From contig JBGPOZ010000050.1 in assembly GCA_041488295.1 (NCBI GenBank), positions 1-22,211 of the forward strand: a stretch of DNA of 22,211 bases. Reading direction: 5' to 3'. Made by a program: the position numbers and the translations under genes. Under the pieces are notes generated by a model that was not told the DNA's origin, made no database searches, and worked only from the letters and a program-made list of their open reading frames with translations. The DNA is from URHD0088 sp041488295 (lineage in GTDB: Bacteria; Pseudomonadota; Alphaproteobacteria; ATCC43930; CGMCC-115725). Every line of letters begins with the position of its first letter. Position 1 is the first letter of the stretch. Shown here piece after piece: positions 14,111 to 21,386 of the stretch.

Positions 14111-14638
14111 GGCGCTCGGCGTGAACAGCTTGTAGTAGATCGCCGTCGCGGCGAACCGGCCATGCTCATCGCTCGTATAGTCGGGAATGACGCCGCTCTG
14201 CACGTAGCCGAGCGCGCGATAGAGAGGCTCCGCCGCATCGCCGACACGGGTGTCGAGAAAAATGAGGCGAATGCCGCGCTTGGCGGCGAGCGCCTCGGCG
14301 GCCGCGATCAGTTGCCGCGCCACGCCGGCTCGCCGATGGCGGCGATGCACCATCAGCTTCTGCATCTCGGCGCGGTGGCGGCCGTTCTGTCGCGTCGAAT
14401 AAGCGAGCTGGATCGCGCCGACGACCGCGCCGCCGGCGGCGCGCGCGATGAGCAGCGCGTGCGAACCAGTGACGAGCGCACACGCGACGTCGTGCCAAAA
14501 ATCGACACCGAGTGTGCGGTCGAATGGCACGGTGAAGCCGACCGAAGCGCCGCCCTCCACCGCGTCGGCGAGCAGATCGATGAGCTCTCGCCGCACCGCC
14601 GGGTCGTCGATTGCCGCGACTTGCTCGATCCGGATCAT
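14105..14638 (-). CDS. GNAT family N-acetyltransferase
   Basis: A 177-residue acetyl-CoA-dependent acyltransferase. The strand VVGAIQLAY (72-80) leads to motif A: EMQKLMVHRRHRRAGVARQL (91-110), in which RRAGVA binds the pyrophosphate of CoA. Motif B is visible as LDTRVGDAAEPLYRALGYVQ near 130-150, with the usual tyrosine. The substrate is not predictable; single-domain GNATs of this size acetylate amines, amino acid analogues or protein termini. The ATG at 14638 has AAGGGAG upstream. It lies 63 bases downstream of the acrylyl-CoA reductase gene on the same strand, so it may be the last gene of that transcript, although no functional tie is evident. Confidence 0.88.
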   Translation of the reverse strand: MIRIEQVAAIDDPAVRRELIDLLADAVEGGASVGFTVPFDRTLGVDFWHDVACALVTGSHALLIARAAGGAVVGAIQLAYSTRQNGRHRAEMQKLMVHRRHRRAGVARQLIAAAEALAAKRGIRLIFLDTRVGDAAEPLYRALGYVQSGVIPDYTSDEHGRFAATAIYYKLFTPSAS

Positions 14639-14701
14639 GCCGCTCCCTTCACGAAGACGTTGCGGGCGCGAGGACGGGACAAGCGATCAGCATCGGATCG
14701 T

Positions 14702-15694
14702 TCACGCGTTGACATCGACGACGACCCGGCCGCGCGTCTCGCCCTTGAGGATGCGGCGGGCGAGGCCCGGCAAGGCACCCAGCGGCACGATCTCGGTCAT
14801 GCCATCGAGGCTCGCCATCGGCATGTCACGTGCGAGGCGGCTCCACGCCTCGAGCCGTTGCGGCATCGGGCACATCACCGAATCGATGCCGAGCAGATTG
14901 ACGCCGCGGAGCAGGAACGGGATGACGCTCGCCGGGAGATCGTTGCCACCGGCAAGGCCGCAGGCGGCGACGCTGCCGTGATATTTGAGCTGCGTCAGGA
15001 TGCTCGCAAGGGTCGTGCTGCCGACGGCATCGACCGCGCCCGCCCACCGCTCGGCCTGGAGCGGGCGCTCCGCCGGCTTCGCAAGCTCGGCGCGGTCGAT
15101 GATGGCGGTGGCGCCGAGCTGTCGGAGATAGTCATGCGTCGAAGGGCGGCCGGTCGACGCCGTCACCTGGTGGCCGAGCGTCGCCAGAATGGCGATCGCG
15201 ACACTGCCGACGCCCCCCGCGGCGCCGGTCACGAGCACCTCGCCGGCGCCGGGCGCGAGACCATGGCGCTCGAGCGCGATGACGGCGAGCATCGCGGTGA
15301 AGCCGGCGGTACCGAGCGCCATCGCGCGTTTGGTCGTGAGGCCGGCGGGGAGCTTCACCAGCATCCCGGCCTCGACCCTCGCCTTTTGCGCATAGCCGCC
15401 CCAGCGCGCCTCGCCGACGCGCCAACCGGTGAGAACGACCTTGTCGCCGGGCTTGAAGTCGAGCGAATCCGAGCGCTCGACGGTTCCGGCGAAATCGACG
15501 CCCGGCACATGCGGGTATTTGCGGACGAGGCGGCCAAGCCCTTCGAGGATCATGCCGTCCTTGTAATTGAGGGTCGAATATTCGACGGCGACGGAGACAT
15601 CGCCCGGTGGCAGCGCCGCCTCCGTGATGCGCTCGAACCGGGCCTCGACCTTGCCGTTCGCGTCGTGAAGGACAAGGGCCTTGAGATCGCTCAT
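14702..15694 (-). CDS. acuI: Acrylyl-CoA reductase-like MDR oxidoreductase (AcuI/YhdH family)
   Basis: A 330-residue zinc-free medium-chain dehydrogenase. Typical of the AcuI/YhdH group are LNYKDGMILEGLGRLVRKYP (42-61) with HVPGVDFAGTVE, GWRVGEARWGGYAQ (90-103), the nucleotide-binding loop GAAGGVG (157-163) and the late motif FLLRGVNLLGIDSVMCP. AcuI reduces acrylyl-CoA to propionyl-CoA with NADPH and removes this toxic electrophile during 3-hydroxypropionate or DMSP degradation. The ATG at 15694 has GAGGAG upstream, and only 10 bases separate it from the stop of the alcohol dehydrogenase gene, so the two are an operon. The family is clear; the physiological substrate is inferred. Confidence 0.88.
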   Translation of the reverse strand: MSDLKALVLHDANGKVEARFERITEAALPPGDVSVAVEYSTLNYKDGMILEGLGRLVRKYPHVPGVDFAGTVERSDSLDFKPGDKVVLTGWRVGEARWGGYAQKARVEAGMLVKLPAGLTTKRAMALGTAGFTAMLAVIALERHGLAPGAGEVLVTGAAGGVGSVAIAILATLGHQVTASTGRPSTHDYLRQLGATAIIDRAELAKPAERPLQAERWAGAVDAVGSTTLASILTQLKYHGSVAACGLAGGNDLPASVIPFLLRGVNLLGIDSVMCPMPQRLEAWSRLARDMPMASLDGMTEIVPLGALPGLARRILKGETRGRVVVDVNA

Positions 15695-15704
15695 CGTACG
15701 CTCC

Positions 15705-16832
15705 TCAGCCCATTGCCTCATGAAGGAGCGCGAGATAATCCGCGCGGCTCGCGGGGCGCGGGTTTGTCGCGTTGCAATGATCCTTCGTCGCCGCCTCGGC
15801 CATCGCCGGCATCACCTGTGCCGGGACATCCATCGCGCGCAAACTCACCGGCAGCCCAAGCCGCACGTTGAGCCGCGCCACGGCGTCGGCGACATCGGCG
15901 CCCTTCGGCAGGTCCATCGCCTCGGCGAGGCGTTGCCATTTGTCGCCGATCGCCGGCCGATTGAAGCGCAGGACCGGCGGCAGGAAGAGGGCGTTCAGCG
16001 TGCCGTGATGGAGCTTCAGCTCTTCGAGGCTGCCGAGCGGGTGCGAGAGCGCGTGGACGGCGCCGAGGCCCTTCTGGAACGCCATCGCCCCTTCCATCGC
16101 CGCCATCATCATGTTCCAGCGCGCCTCGCGGTCGGAGCCGTCGGCGACGGCGCGCTCCAGATGCCGGCTGGCGCGGCGCAGCCCGTCGAGCGCGATCGCC
16201 TCGGCCGGCGGGTTTACGGCCGGGGCGCAGAAGGTTTCGATGCAATGCGCGATCGCGTCCACGCCGGTCCCGGCGGTGATCGCCGGCGGCAGGCCCAGGG
16301 TCAGCTCGGGATCGCAGAGGGCGAGGCTCGGCGTCAGATAAGGGCTGCCGATGCCGAGCTTGCGGCCGTCGGCCATGATGATGACGGCGCCGCGCCCGAC
16401 TTCGCTTCCGGTGCCGGCCGTCGTCGGGATCGCGACGAGCGGCGGCATTTGCGGCTTGATCTTTGCGGCACCGCCTTCGATGAAGGCGTATTGGACGAGC
16501 GGCGCGGGATGGGTCGCAAGGAGGCGGACGCCCTTGGCGAGATCCATCGACGAGCCGCCGCCCAAGGCGACGATGCCGTCGCACCCGGCATCGCGGTACA
16601 GCTTCAGTGCCGCGAGGACGGCGCGTTCGGTCGGGTTGGCCGGCGTCTCGGCATAGAGCGCGTGCCCTTTCGGCAGCTTGTCCTCGACCTTGCCGAGAAG
16701 AGGGGTGGAGCGAATGCCGGGATCGCTGACGAGGAGCGGACGCTTCATGCCGAGCGCCTCGATCTCGGCCGGCAAGAGGGCGAGCGCCCCGAAATCGAAT
16801 TGGATCCGCGTCAGATAATTGATGAGCGCCAT
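15705..16832 (-). CDS. Iron-containing alcohol dehydrogenase
   Basis: A 375-residue group III (Fe-ADH) enzyme of two domains. The N-terminal NAD(P)-binding part contains GGGSSMDLAKG (91-101) and IPTTAGTGSEVG (135-146); the C-terminal helical part supplies the metal ligands D192, H196 (VDAIAHCIE), H260 (GAVHALSHPLG) and H276 (HHGTLNA). Such enzymes interconvert alcohols or 2-hydroxy and 3-hydroxy acids with aldehydes or ketones, and close relatives include maleylacetate reductases and 4-hydroxybutyrate dehydrogenases. ATG 16832 has GGGGAGG seven bases upstream. The gene precedes the AcuI-like gene by 10 bases and follows the thiolase after a 104-base gap that contains a repeat and a T-run. Together with AcuI, a role in three- or four-carbon hydroxy acid metabolism is plausible but unproven. 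Confidence 0.9.
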   Translation of the reverse strand: MALINYLTRIQFDFGALALLPAEIEALGMKRPLLVSDPGIRSTPLLGKVEDKLPKGHALYAETPANPTERAVLAALKLYRDAGCDGIVALGGGSSMDLAKGVRLLATHPAPLVQYAFIEGGAAKIKPQMPPLVAIPTTAGTGSEVGRGAVIIMADGRKLGIGSPYLTPSLALCDPELTLGLPPAITAGTGVDAIAHCIETFCAPAVNPPAEAIALDGLRRASRHLERAVADGSDREARWNMMMAAMEGAMAFQKGLGAVHALSHPLGSLEELKLHHGTLNALFLPPVLRFNRPAIGDKWQRLAEAMDLPKGADVADAVARLNVRLGLPVSLRAMDVPAQVMPAMAEAATKDHCNATNPRPASRADYLALLHEAMG

Positions 16833-16852
16833 GAATGGCCCTCCCCACTGCG

Positions 16853-16932
16853 AAAAAATTTGAACCACGAAGGCACGAAGATCACGAAGTGAATTTAAGC
16901 GCTTCACGCCTTCGTTCTTCGCGGTGAACTTT
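16853..16932 (-). repeat. Interspersed 'NHEGTK'-type palindromic repeat with terminator-like T-run
   Basis: The plus strand reads TGAACCACGAAGGCACGAAG (16861-16880) and goes on as ATCACGAAG, so one frame spells Asn-His-Glu-Gly-Thr-Lys. This short motif is known to me as a dispersed repeat in the intergenic DNA of many unrelated bacteria. The right half (GCGCTTCACGCCTTCGTTCT onward to GGTGAACTTT) is an imperfect inverse of the left half around the centre near 16898. On the minus strand, the direction of the flanking genes, the hairpin is followed by TTTTTT (16858-16853), as in a Rho-independent terminator. It lies between the thiolase stop and the alcohol dehydrogenase start. Confidence 0.6.
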
Positions 16933-16936
16933 CTTG

Positions 16937-18103
16937 CTAGCGCAGCGGCTCGAGGATGCTGACGAAATTCGCGACCGCGGCGCCGCCCATGTTGAAGATG
17001 CCGGCGAGCTTTGCGTCCTTGATCTGCATCCCGCCTGCCGTGCCGGTGAGCTGCATTGCCGCCAGGACATGCATCGAGACGCCGGTGGCACCGATCGGAT
17101 GACCCTTCGCCTTGAGGCCGCCCGAGGGATTGACCGGCAGCTTGCCGTCCTTCTCGGTCCAACCTTCGAGAATGGCGCGCGCCCCCTCGCCTTTGCCGGT
17201 GAGGCCCATCGCCTCGTATTCGATGAGCTCGGCCGTCGTGAAGCAATCATGCGTCTCGACGAGGCTGAGATCGCCGAGCCCGACCCTCGCATTGGCAAAG
17301 GCGCGCTTCCAGGCGAGTGCCGGTCCCTCGAACGCCAGGATGTCGCGCTTGCTCATCGGCAGGAAATCATTGACCTGCTCGGCGGCCCTGAAAACGACGG
17401 CCTTGTCGAGGCCGAGCGCCGTGTCGACATCGGCCAGCACCACCGCCGCGGCGCCGTCCGAGACAAGCGAGCAATCGGTGCGCTTTAAGGGCCCGGCGAC
17501 GAACGGGTTTTTGTCGGAGACGGTGCGGCAGAATTCGTAGCCCAGGTCCTTCTGGATGTGCGCCAGCGGATTGGCGGCGCCATTCCTGTGGTTCTTGGCG
17601 GCGATGCGCGCGAGCGCGTCGGATTGATCGCCGTAGCGCTGGAAATAGGCCTGGGTGATGCGGCCGAAGACGCCGGCGAACCCGCCTTCGATCTCGCCCT
17701 CCTCCTTCAGATAGCTGGCGCGGATGAGGATGTCGCCGACCTGGGCGCTCGAGACCTCCGTCATCTTCTCGACGCCGACGACGAGAACGGTGCGGGCACG
17801 CCGCGCCGCGATCGCGTTCAGCCCCTGATGGATCGCCGCCGAACCGGTGGCGCAGGCATTCTCGACGCGCGTCGCCGGCTTGAAGCGGAAGCCGGGATCG
17901 GCCTGGAAGACGAGCGATGAGGGGAATTCCTGGCGCACGAAGCCGCCGTTGAAATTGCCGAGATAGACGGCGTCGATGTCGGCGGGGGCGAGGCCGGCAT
18001 CGGCGAGCGCGTCGGTCGCGACGCGGACGATCAGCGATTCGAGATCCTCGCCCTCATGCTTGCCGAAACGCGTATGGGCCCAGCCGACGATGCAGGCGGT
18101 CAT
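16937..18103 (-). CDS. Thiolase-like acyl-CoA acetyltransferase (SCP2-thiolase subfamily)
   Basis: A 388-residue thiolase-fold protein. The nucleophilic cysteine is C84 in ENACATGSAA, the HDCF motif of SCP2-type thiolases is at 285-288 (HDCFTTAELIEYEAMGL), and NPSGGLKAKGHPIGATG holds the base H335. The classical C-terminal Cys-x-Gly motif is replaced by NMGGAAVAN, as in SCP2-like thiolases and lipid-transfer thiolases. These enzymes degrade or condense branched, cyclic or steroid acyl-CoAs, and many act with a small DUF35 (OB-fold) partner, which is absent here. The ATG at 18103 has a perfect GGAGG six bases upstream. It is the first of a minus-strand run with the alcohol dehydrogenase and AcuI genes. 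The thiolase fold is certain; the reaction is not. Confidence 0.9.
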   Translation of the reverse strand: MTACIVGWAHTRFGKHEGEDLESLIVRVATDALADAGLAPADIDAVYLGNFNGGFVRQEFPSSLVFQADPGFRFKPATRVENACATGSAAIHQGLNAIAARRARTVLVVGVEKMTEVSSAQVGDILIRASYLKEEGEIEGGFAGVFGRITQAYFQRYGDQSDALARIAAKNHRNGAANPLAHIQKDLGYEFCRTVSDKNPFVAGPLKRTDCSLVSDGAAAVVLADVDTALGLDKAVVFRAAEQVNDFLPMSKRDILAFEGPALAWKRAFANARVGLGDLSLVETHDCFTTAELIEYEAMGLTGKGEGARAILEGWTEKDGKLPVNPSGGLKAKGHPIGATGVSMHVLAAMQLTGTAGGMQIKDAKLAGIFNMGGAAVANFVSILEPLR

Positions 18104-18117
18104 GTCATTCCTCCGAC

Positions 18118-18134
18118 GGCGCCGAGAGGGCGCC
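18118..18134 (-). promoter_or_regulatory. Hairpin in the thiolase mRNA leader
   Basis: GGCGCC occurs at 18118-18123 and 18129-18134 with a five-base loop between, forming a perfect 6-bp stem at the very start of the predicted transcript, just upstream of the GGAGG ribosome-binding site. It may stabilise the mRNA or affect initiation. Confidence 0.4.
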
Positions 18135-18141
18135 TTTCCTT

Positions 18142-18170
18142 CATATAGCAATCCGGAGGCCAAGCGTCAC
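18142..18170 (-). promoter_or_regulatory. Putative promoter of the thiolase gene
   Basis: On the minus strand GTGACG (18170-18165) and TATATG (18147-18142) are 17 bases apart; the extended form CTATAT is the usual alphaproteobacterial -10 box. Transcription would start near 18135, giving a leader of about 32 bases with the hairpin and GGAGG site. Confidence 0.45.
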
Positions 18171-18222
18171 GGGGCGACGCACGCGGTGGCGCCGGCGACG
18201 CGCCGCCGCTATCCTGCCGGGC

Positions 18223-19260
18223 ATGGCCGATACGCTGACCCTCCGCCGCCCCGACGATTGGCACCTCCATCTGCGTGACGGCGCGATGCTCGCCGCCGTG
18301 TTGCCCTTGACGGCACGGCAATTCGCCAGGGCGATCATCATGCCGAACCTGGTGCCGCCGGTGACGAGCGCCGAAGCCGCGCAAGCCTATCGCCGGCGCA
18401 TCCTCGCGGCGCTACCGGCGGGCACCGATTTCACGCCGCTGATGACCTGTTACCTGACGGACACGACCGATCCCGCGGCGCTGGCGCAGGGCCACCGCGA
18501 CGGGATCTTCACCGCCGCCAAGCTCTACCCGGCGAAGGCGACGACCAACTCCGCCCATGGCGTCACCGACCTGACGAAGATCGAGCGCGTTCTGGAGCGC
18601 ATGGCGGCGATCGGCATGCCGCTTCTGATCCATGGCGAGGTGACGGATGCGATGGTCGATATCTTCGACCGAGAGGCGGTTTTCATCGACCGCGTGCTGG
18701 CGCCGCTCCACCGCCGCCTGCCCGAGCTGAAGATCGTGCTCGAGCATGCGACGACCGAGGAGGCGGTGGAGTTCGTCGCGGCTTCCGGGCCGAATATCGC
18801 GGCGACCATCACGGCGCATCACCTCGTCATCAACCGCAACGCCATCTTGGTCGGCGGCATCCGGCCGCACCTCTATTGTCTCCCCATCGCCAAGCGGGAG
18901 ACGCACCGCCTCGCCCTTCGCCGGGCCGCGACCTCGGGTGACCCGCAATTCTTCCTCGGCACCGATTCGGCGCCGCACCCGGCAGCGGAGAAGGAGAGCG
19001 CCTGCGGCTGCGCCGGCATCTTCACGGCGCTGGCGGCGCTGGAGATCTACGCCCAGGTGTTCGACGAAGAGGGCGCACTCGACCGCCTCGAAGCCTTCGC
19101 GTCGCTCAACGGCTCGCGCTTCTACGGATTGCCGCCGAACGAAACGCGGATCACGCTGCGCCGGAAGACGTGGCACGTGCCGACACGCATTGCGGCGGGC
19201 GACGTTGCTGTGGTGCCGTTCCTTGCCGGCGAAGAAGCCCTATGGGTCATCGACAGCTGA
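18223..19260 (+). CDS. pyrC: Dihydroorotase, class II
   Basis: PyrC closes N-carbamoyl-L-aspartate to dihydroorotate, the third step of pyrimidine synthesis, in the cytoplasm. The 345-residue protein has the paired metal ligands H14 and H16 in DDWHLHLRDG, the bridging lysine (carboxylated in the family) K99 in AAKLYPAKATTNS, H136 in LIHGEV, H174 in LEHATT, and the catalytic D247 in FLGTDSAPH. Length and motif order match the E. coli-type (class II) enzyme rather than the PyrB-associated class I. The ATG at 18223 has no clear ribosome-binding site, but the protein begins as expected two residues before the first strand. It stands alone, divergent from the thiolase gene and with no other pyr gene in view. 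Confidence 0.96.
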   Translation: MADTLTLRRPDDWHLHLRDGAMLAAVLPLTARQFARAIIMPNLVPPVTSAEAAQAYRRRILAALPAGTDFTPLMTCYLTDTTDPAALAQGHRDGIFTAAKLYPAKATTNSAHGVTDLTKIERVLERMAAIGMPLLIHGEVTDAMVDIFDREAVFIDRVLAPLHRRLPELKIVLEHATTEEAVEFVAASGPNIAATITAHHLVINRNAILVGGIRPHLYCLPIAKRETHRLALRRAATSGDPQFFLGTDSAPHPAAEKESACGCAGIFTALAALEIYAQVFDEEGALDRLEAFASLNGSRFYGLPPNETRITLRRKTWHVPTRIAAGDVAVVPFLAGEEALWVIDS

Positions 19261-19280
19261 TTGCGCTGACAGGACTAACG

Positions 19281-19296
19281 TGAGCGGTGACGCTCA
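19281..19296. terminator. Hairpin between convergent genes, possible bidirectional terminator
   Basis: TGAGCG (19281-19286) pairs with CGCTCA (19291-19296) around GTGA. It is placed between pyrC and the convergent coiled-coil gene and overlaps the latter's stop codon. There is no T-run on either side, so termination is only suggested by position. Confidence 0.3.
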
Positions 19297-19542
19297 GGTC
19301 GCCGGGGCGAGATCGAAGCGCCGCTCGATCCGCTCGATCCTTTCGGACAGCCGATCCGTTTTGGCGCCAAGGTGGGCATCGGCTTCGGCGAGCCCCGCGA
19401 TCTCTCGGCGGACGGCGGCAAGACCAAGTTCGAGGGCCGTCAGACGGCCCTTGATTTCGCGCATGTCCTCCCGCAGCCCATCCACGGAACCGCGGATGTG
19501 CGGGAGGTGCTCGAGGACGATATCGGCGTGTACTTCAGCCAT
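19294..19542 (-). CDS. Small coiled-coil protein, 82 aa
   Basis: The product begins MAEVHADIVLEHLPHIRGSV and from about residue 20 to the end is a continuous amphipathic helix with a heptad-like spacing of Leu, Ile and Val (for example LREDMREIKGRLTALELGLA and KTDRLSERIERIERRF). Short coiled-coil proteins of this plan, ending in 'RIxRIExR', are common in Rhizobiales and are of unknown function. The ATG at 19542 is chosen; a TTG two codons upstream is possible. No ribosome-binding site is visible. It is downstream of asnB on the same strand after 74 bases and convergent with pyrC. Coiled-coil character is direct; a role in assembly or tethering is inference. Confidence 0.68.
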   Translation of the reverse strand: MAEVHADIVLEHLPHIRGSVDGLREDMREIKGRLTALELGLAAVRREIAGLAEADAHLGAKTDRLSERIERIERRFDLAPAT

Positions 19543-19616
19543 CGCCAATAGGGTAGAGCGAGCAGGTTACCAAGTCGAGTCATGGGTTAGTTAGAGTCAC
19601 CCGCGCGCCGCTAATC

Positions 19617-21386
19617 CTAATGCGTCACCGCGAGCGCCGCGAAGACGTCGGGCGCCGGCGGCAGGCGCAGGATGTGGTGGCGGTGCCAGAGCGCGTAGAA
19701 GAGCAAGGTCCAGGCGGCAAAGCCGCGCCGCTTGCCCTCGGTATTGGCGAACAGCTTTTCGACCTGATCGGGCAGGCAGATTTCGCGGATGCCGGGCTGC
19801 GCCGCGACGAGAATGCCGAGCTTGGCGCCGCGCCGCGCCAGCCAGTCGATCACCGGCACGGCGAAGCCGCGCTTGCGGGCGAAGGCATCGGCCGCCGGCA
19901 GGCGCTCGGCGAGCCAGCGCCGCAGCAGCCACTTGCCGAGCCCCTTGCGCACCTTGAGATCGTCCGGCAGCAGGAAGGCGAACTCGGCGACGCGGCGATC
20001 GAGAAAGGGCGTCCGCCCCTCGACGCCATGCGCCATGAGGCAGCGGTCGAGCTTGGCGAGAAGGTCGTTCGGCAGCCAATCGGCGCAATCGGTCGCCTGC
20101 GCCACCTGAAGGCGCGTGCGGCCGGGCAGCGCCGTGCGCACCTCGGCGGCGGCGATGCCGTCGCGCCAACCGGCGAGATCGCCTCTGAGGATGCCGAGCC
20201 CGTCGAGATTGCCGCGCCCTCGCGCCAGCTTGCCGCCGGCCCACCACGGCCGCATCAGCGCGCGGTAGCGGCCATAGCCGGCGAAGAGCTCGTCGCCGCC
20301 CTCGCCCGAGAGAATGACCTTGAGCCCGCTTTCGCGCGCGGTGCGGGCGAGCTTGTAGGTCGGCAGGATCGCGTAATCGGCGGTGGGGTCGTCGATGGCG
20401 CCGGCGATTTCCGGCAGGAGGCGCCAGAAATCGACCTCGTTGAACTCGATCATGACATGCTCGGCGCCCACCGCCTCGGCGACGGCCCGCGCCTGCGCCC
20501 GCTCGTCATGGACGCCGGTGTTGGAGAAGCCGGCGGTGAAGGCGCGCACCGGTCGGTCGTTGAGGCGCGCCATGATCGCCAGCACCGCGGCGGAATCGAT
20601 GCCGCCCGAGAGGAACATGCCGTAGGGCACGTCCGAGCGCTGATGGATGAGGACACTGTCGGTGAGGATTTCGTCGAGACGCGCCACCCCCTCGGCCTCG
20701 CCGATCGCGAGCGGCGCGCCGGCCGGCAGCGCCTCGCGATGATGGCGCTCGACGATGCGGCCGCGCGTCACGACGATGGTCTCGCCGGGAAGGAGGCGCT
20801 GGATGCCGGCGAAGATCGTCTCGCGGCCGGTCGTGAACTGGATCTGCAGCAGCTCGTTGCGGACGTGGCGGACGAGCTGCGGCGCCGCGAGGCCGCCGGC
20901 GATGAGCGCGCTCGGCTCGGAGGCGAAGGCGAAGCCGGCGGCGGTCTCGATGTAATAGAGCGGCTTTATGCCGAAGGGATCGCGCGCGAGGACGAGGCGC
21001 CCGGCGACCGGATCGTGCAGCGCGATCGCGTACATGCCGCGCAGATGCTCGGTGAAGGCGAGGCCGTGCCGGCGATAGAGATGAAGCGGCAGCTCGCAAT
21101 CCGACGCGGTCGAGAAGACCGTCGCGGGGAAGTCATGGCGCAGCTCGACGTAATTGTAGATCTCGCCATTGGCGAGGAGGGCGGCGCCGCCTGGCTCGTA
21201 AAGCGGCTGGTCGCCGGTCGCGATGTCGATGATGGCAAGGCGCGTCTGGACGATGCCGACATCGCCGGCGCGGTAGTGGCCGTCGCCGTCGGGACCGCGA
21301 TGCCGCAAGGCGGTGCCCATTGCCTGGAGCACGGCGGCGGCGGGCATCGTGCCGTCGACCGTCATCATGCCGGCGATGCCGCACAT
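19617..21386 (-). CDS. asnB: Asparagine synthase (glutamine-hydrolysing)-like amidotransferase
   Basis: A 589-residue class II amidotransferase. The N-terminal nucleophile is C2 (MCGIAG), with the glutaminase motifs RHRGPDG (28-34), QTRLAIID (47-54) and NGEIYNY (73-79). The synthase half has the ATP pyrophosphatase loop SGGIDS (260-265) and LSGEGGDELFAGYGRY near 355, so both activities seem intact. Glutamine ammonia is passed to an adenylated carboxylate, aspartate in true AsnB. Paralogues in polysaccharide clusters amidate sugar acids, and the coupled upstream glycosyltransferase (TGATG overlap of one base) points that way. Whether this is the housekeeping asparagine synthetase or a polysaccharide-modifying form cannot be decided. 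ATG 21386 is fixed because Cys must follow the initiator methionine. Confidence 0.9.
   Translation of the reverse strand: MCGIAGMMTVDGTMPAAAVLQAMGTALRHRGPDGDGHYRAGDVGIVQTRLAIIDIATGDQPLYEPGGAALLANGEIYNYVELRHDFPATVFSTASDCELPLHLYRRHGLAFTEHLRGMYAIALHDPVAGRLVLARDPFGIKPLYYIETAAGFAFASEPSALIAGGLAAPQLVRHVRNELLQIQFTTGRETIFAGIQRLLPGETIVVTRGRIVERHHREALPAGAPLAIGEAEGVARLDEILTDSVLIHQRSDVPYGMFLSGGIDSAAVLAIMARLNDRPVRAFTAGFSNTGVHDERAQARAVAEAVGAEHVMIEFNEVDFWRLLPEIAGAIDDPTADYAILPTYKLARTARESGLKVILSGEGGDELFAGYGRYRALMRPWWAGGKLARGRGNLDGLGILRGDLAGWRDGIAAAEVRTALPGRTRLQVAQATDCADWLPNDLLAKLDRCLMAHGVEGRTPFLDRRVAEFAFLLPDDLKVRKGLGKWLLRRWLAERLPAADAFARKRGFAVPVIDWLARRGAKLGILVAAQPGIREICLPDQVEKLFANTEGKRRGFAAWTLLFYALWHRHHILRLPPAPDVFAALAVTH

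Noticed and set aside
14162..15871. Very long plus-strand open frame (569 codons) opposite the GNAT and AcuI genes
   Set aside because: It runs antisense to two genes with clear motifs, has an Arg/Asp/Ala/His-rich composition typical of the complement of GC-rich coding DNA, and no domain.
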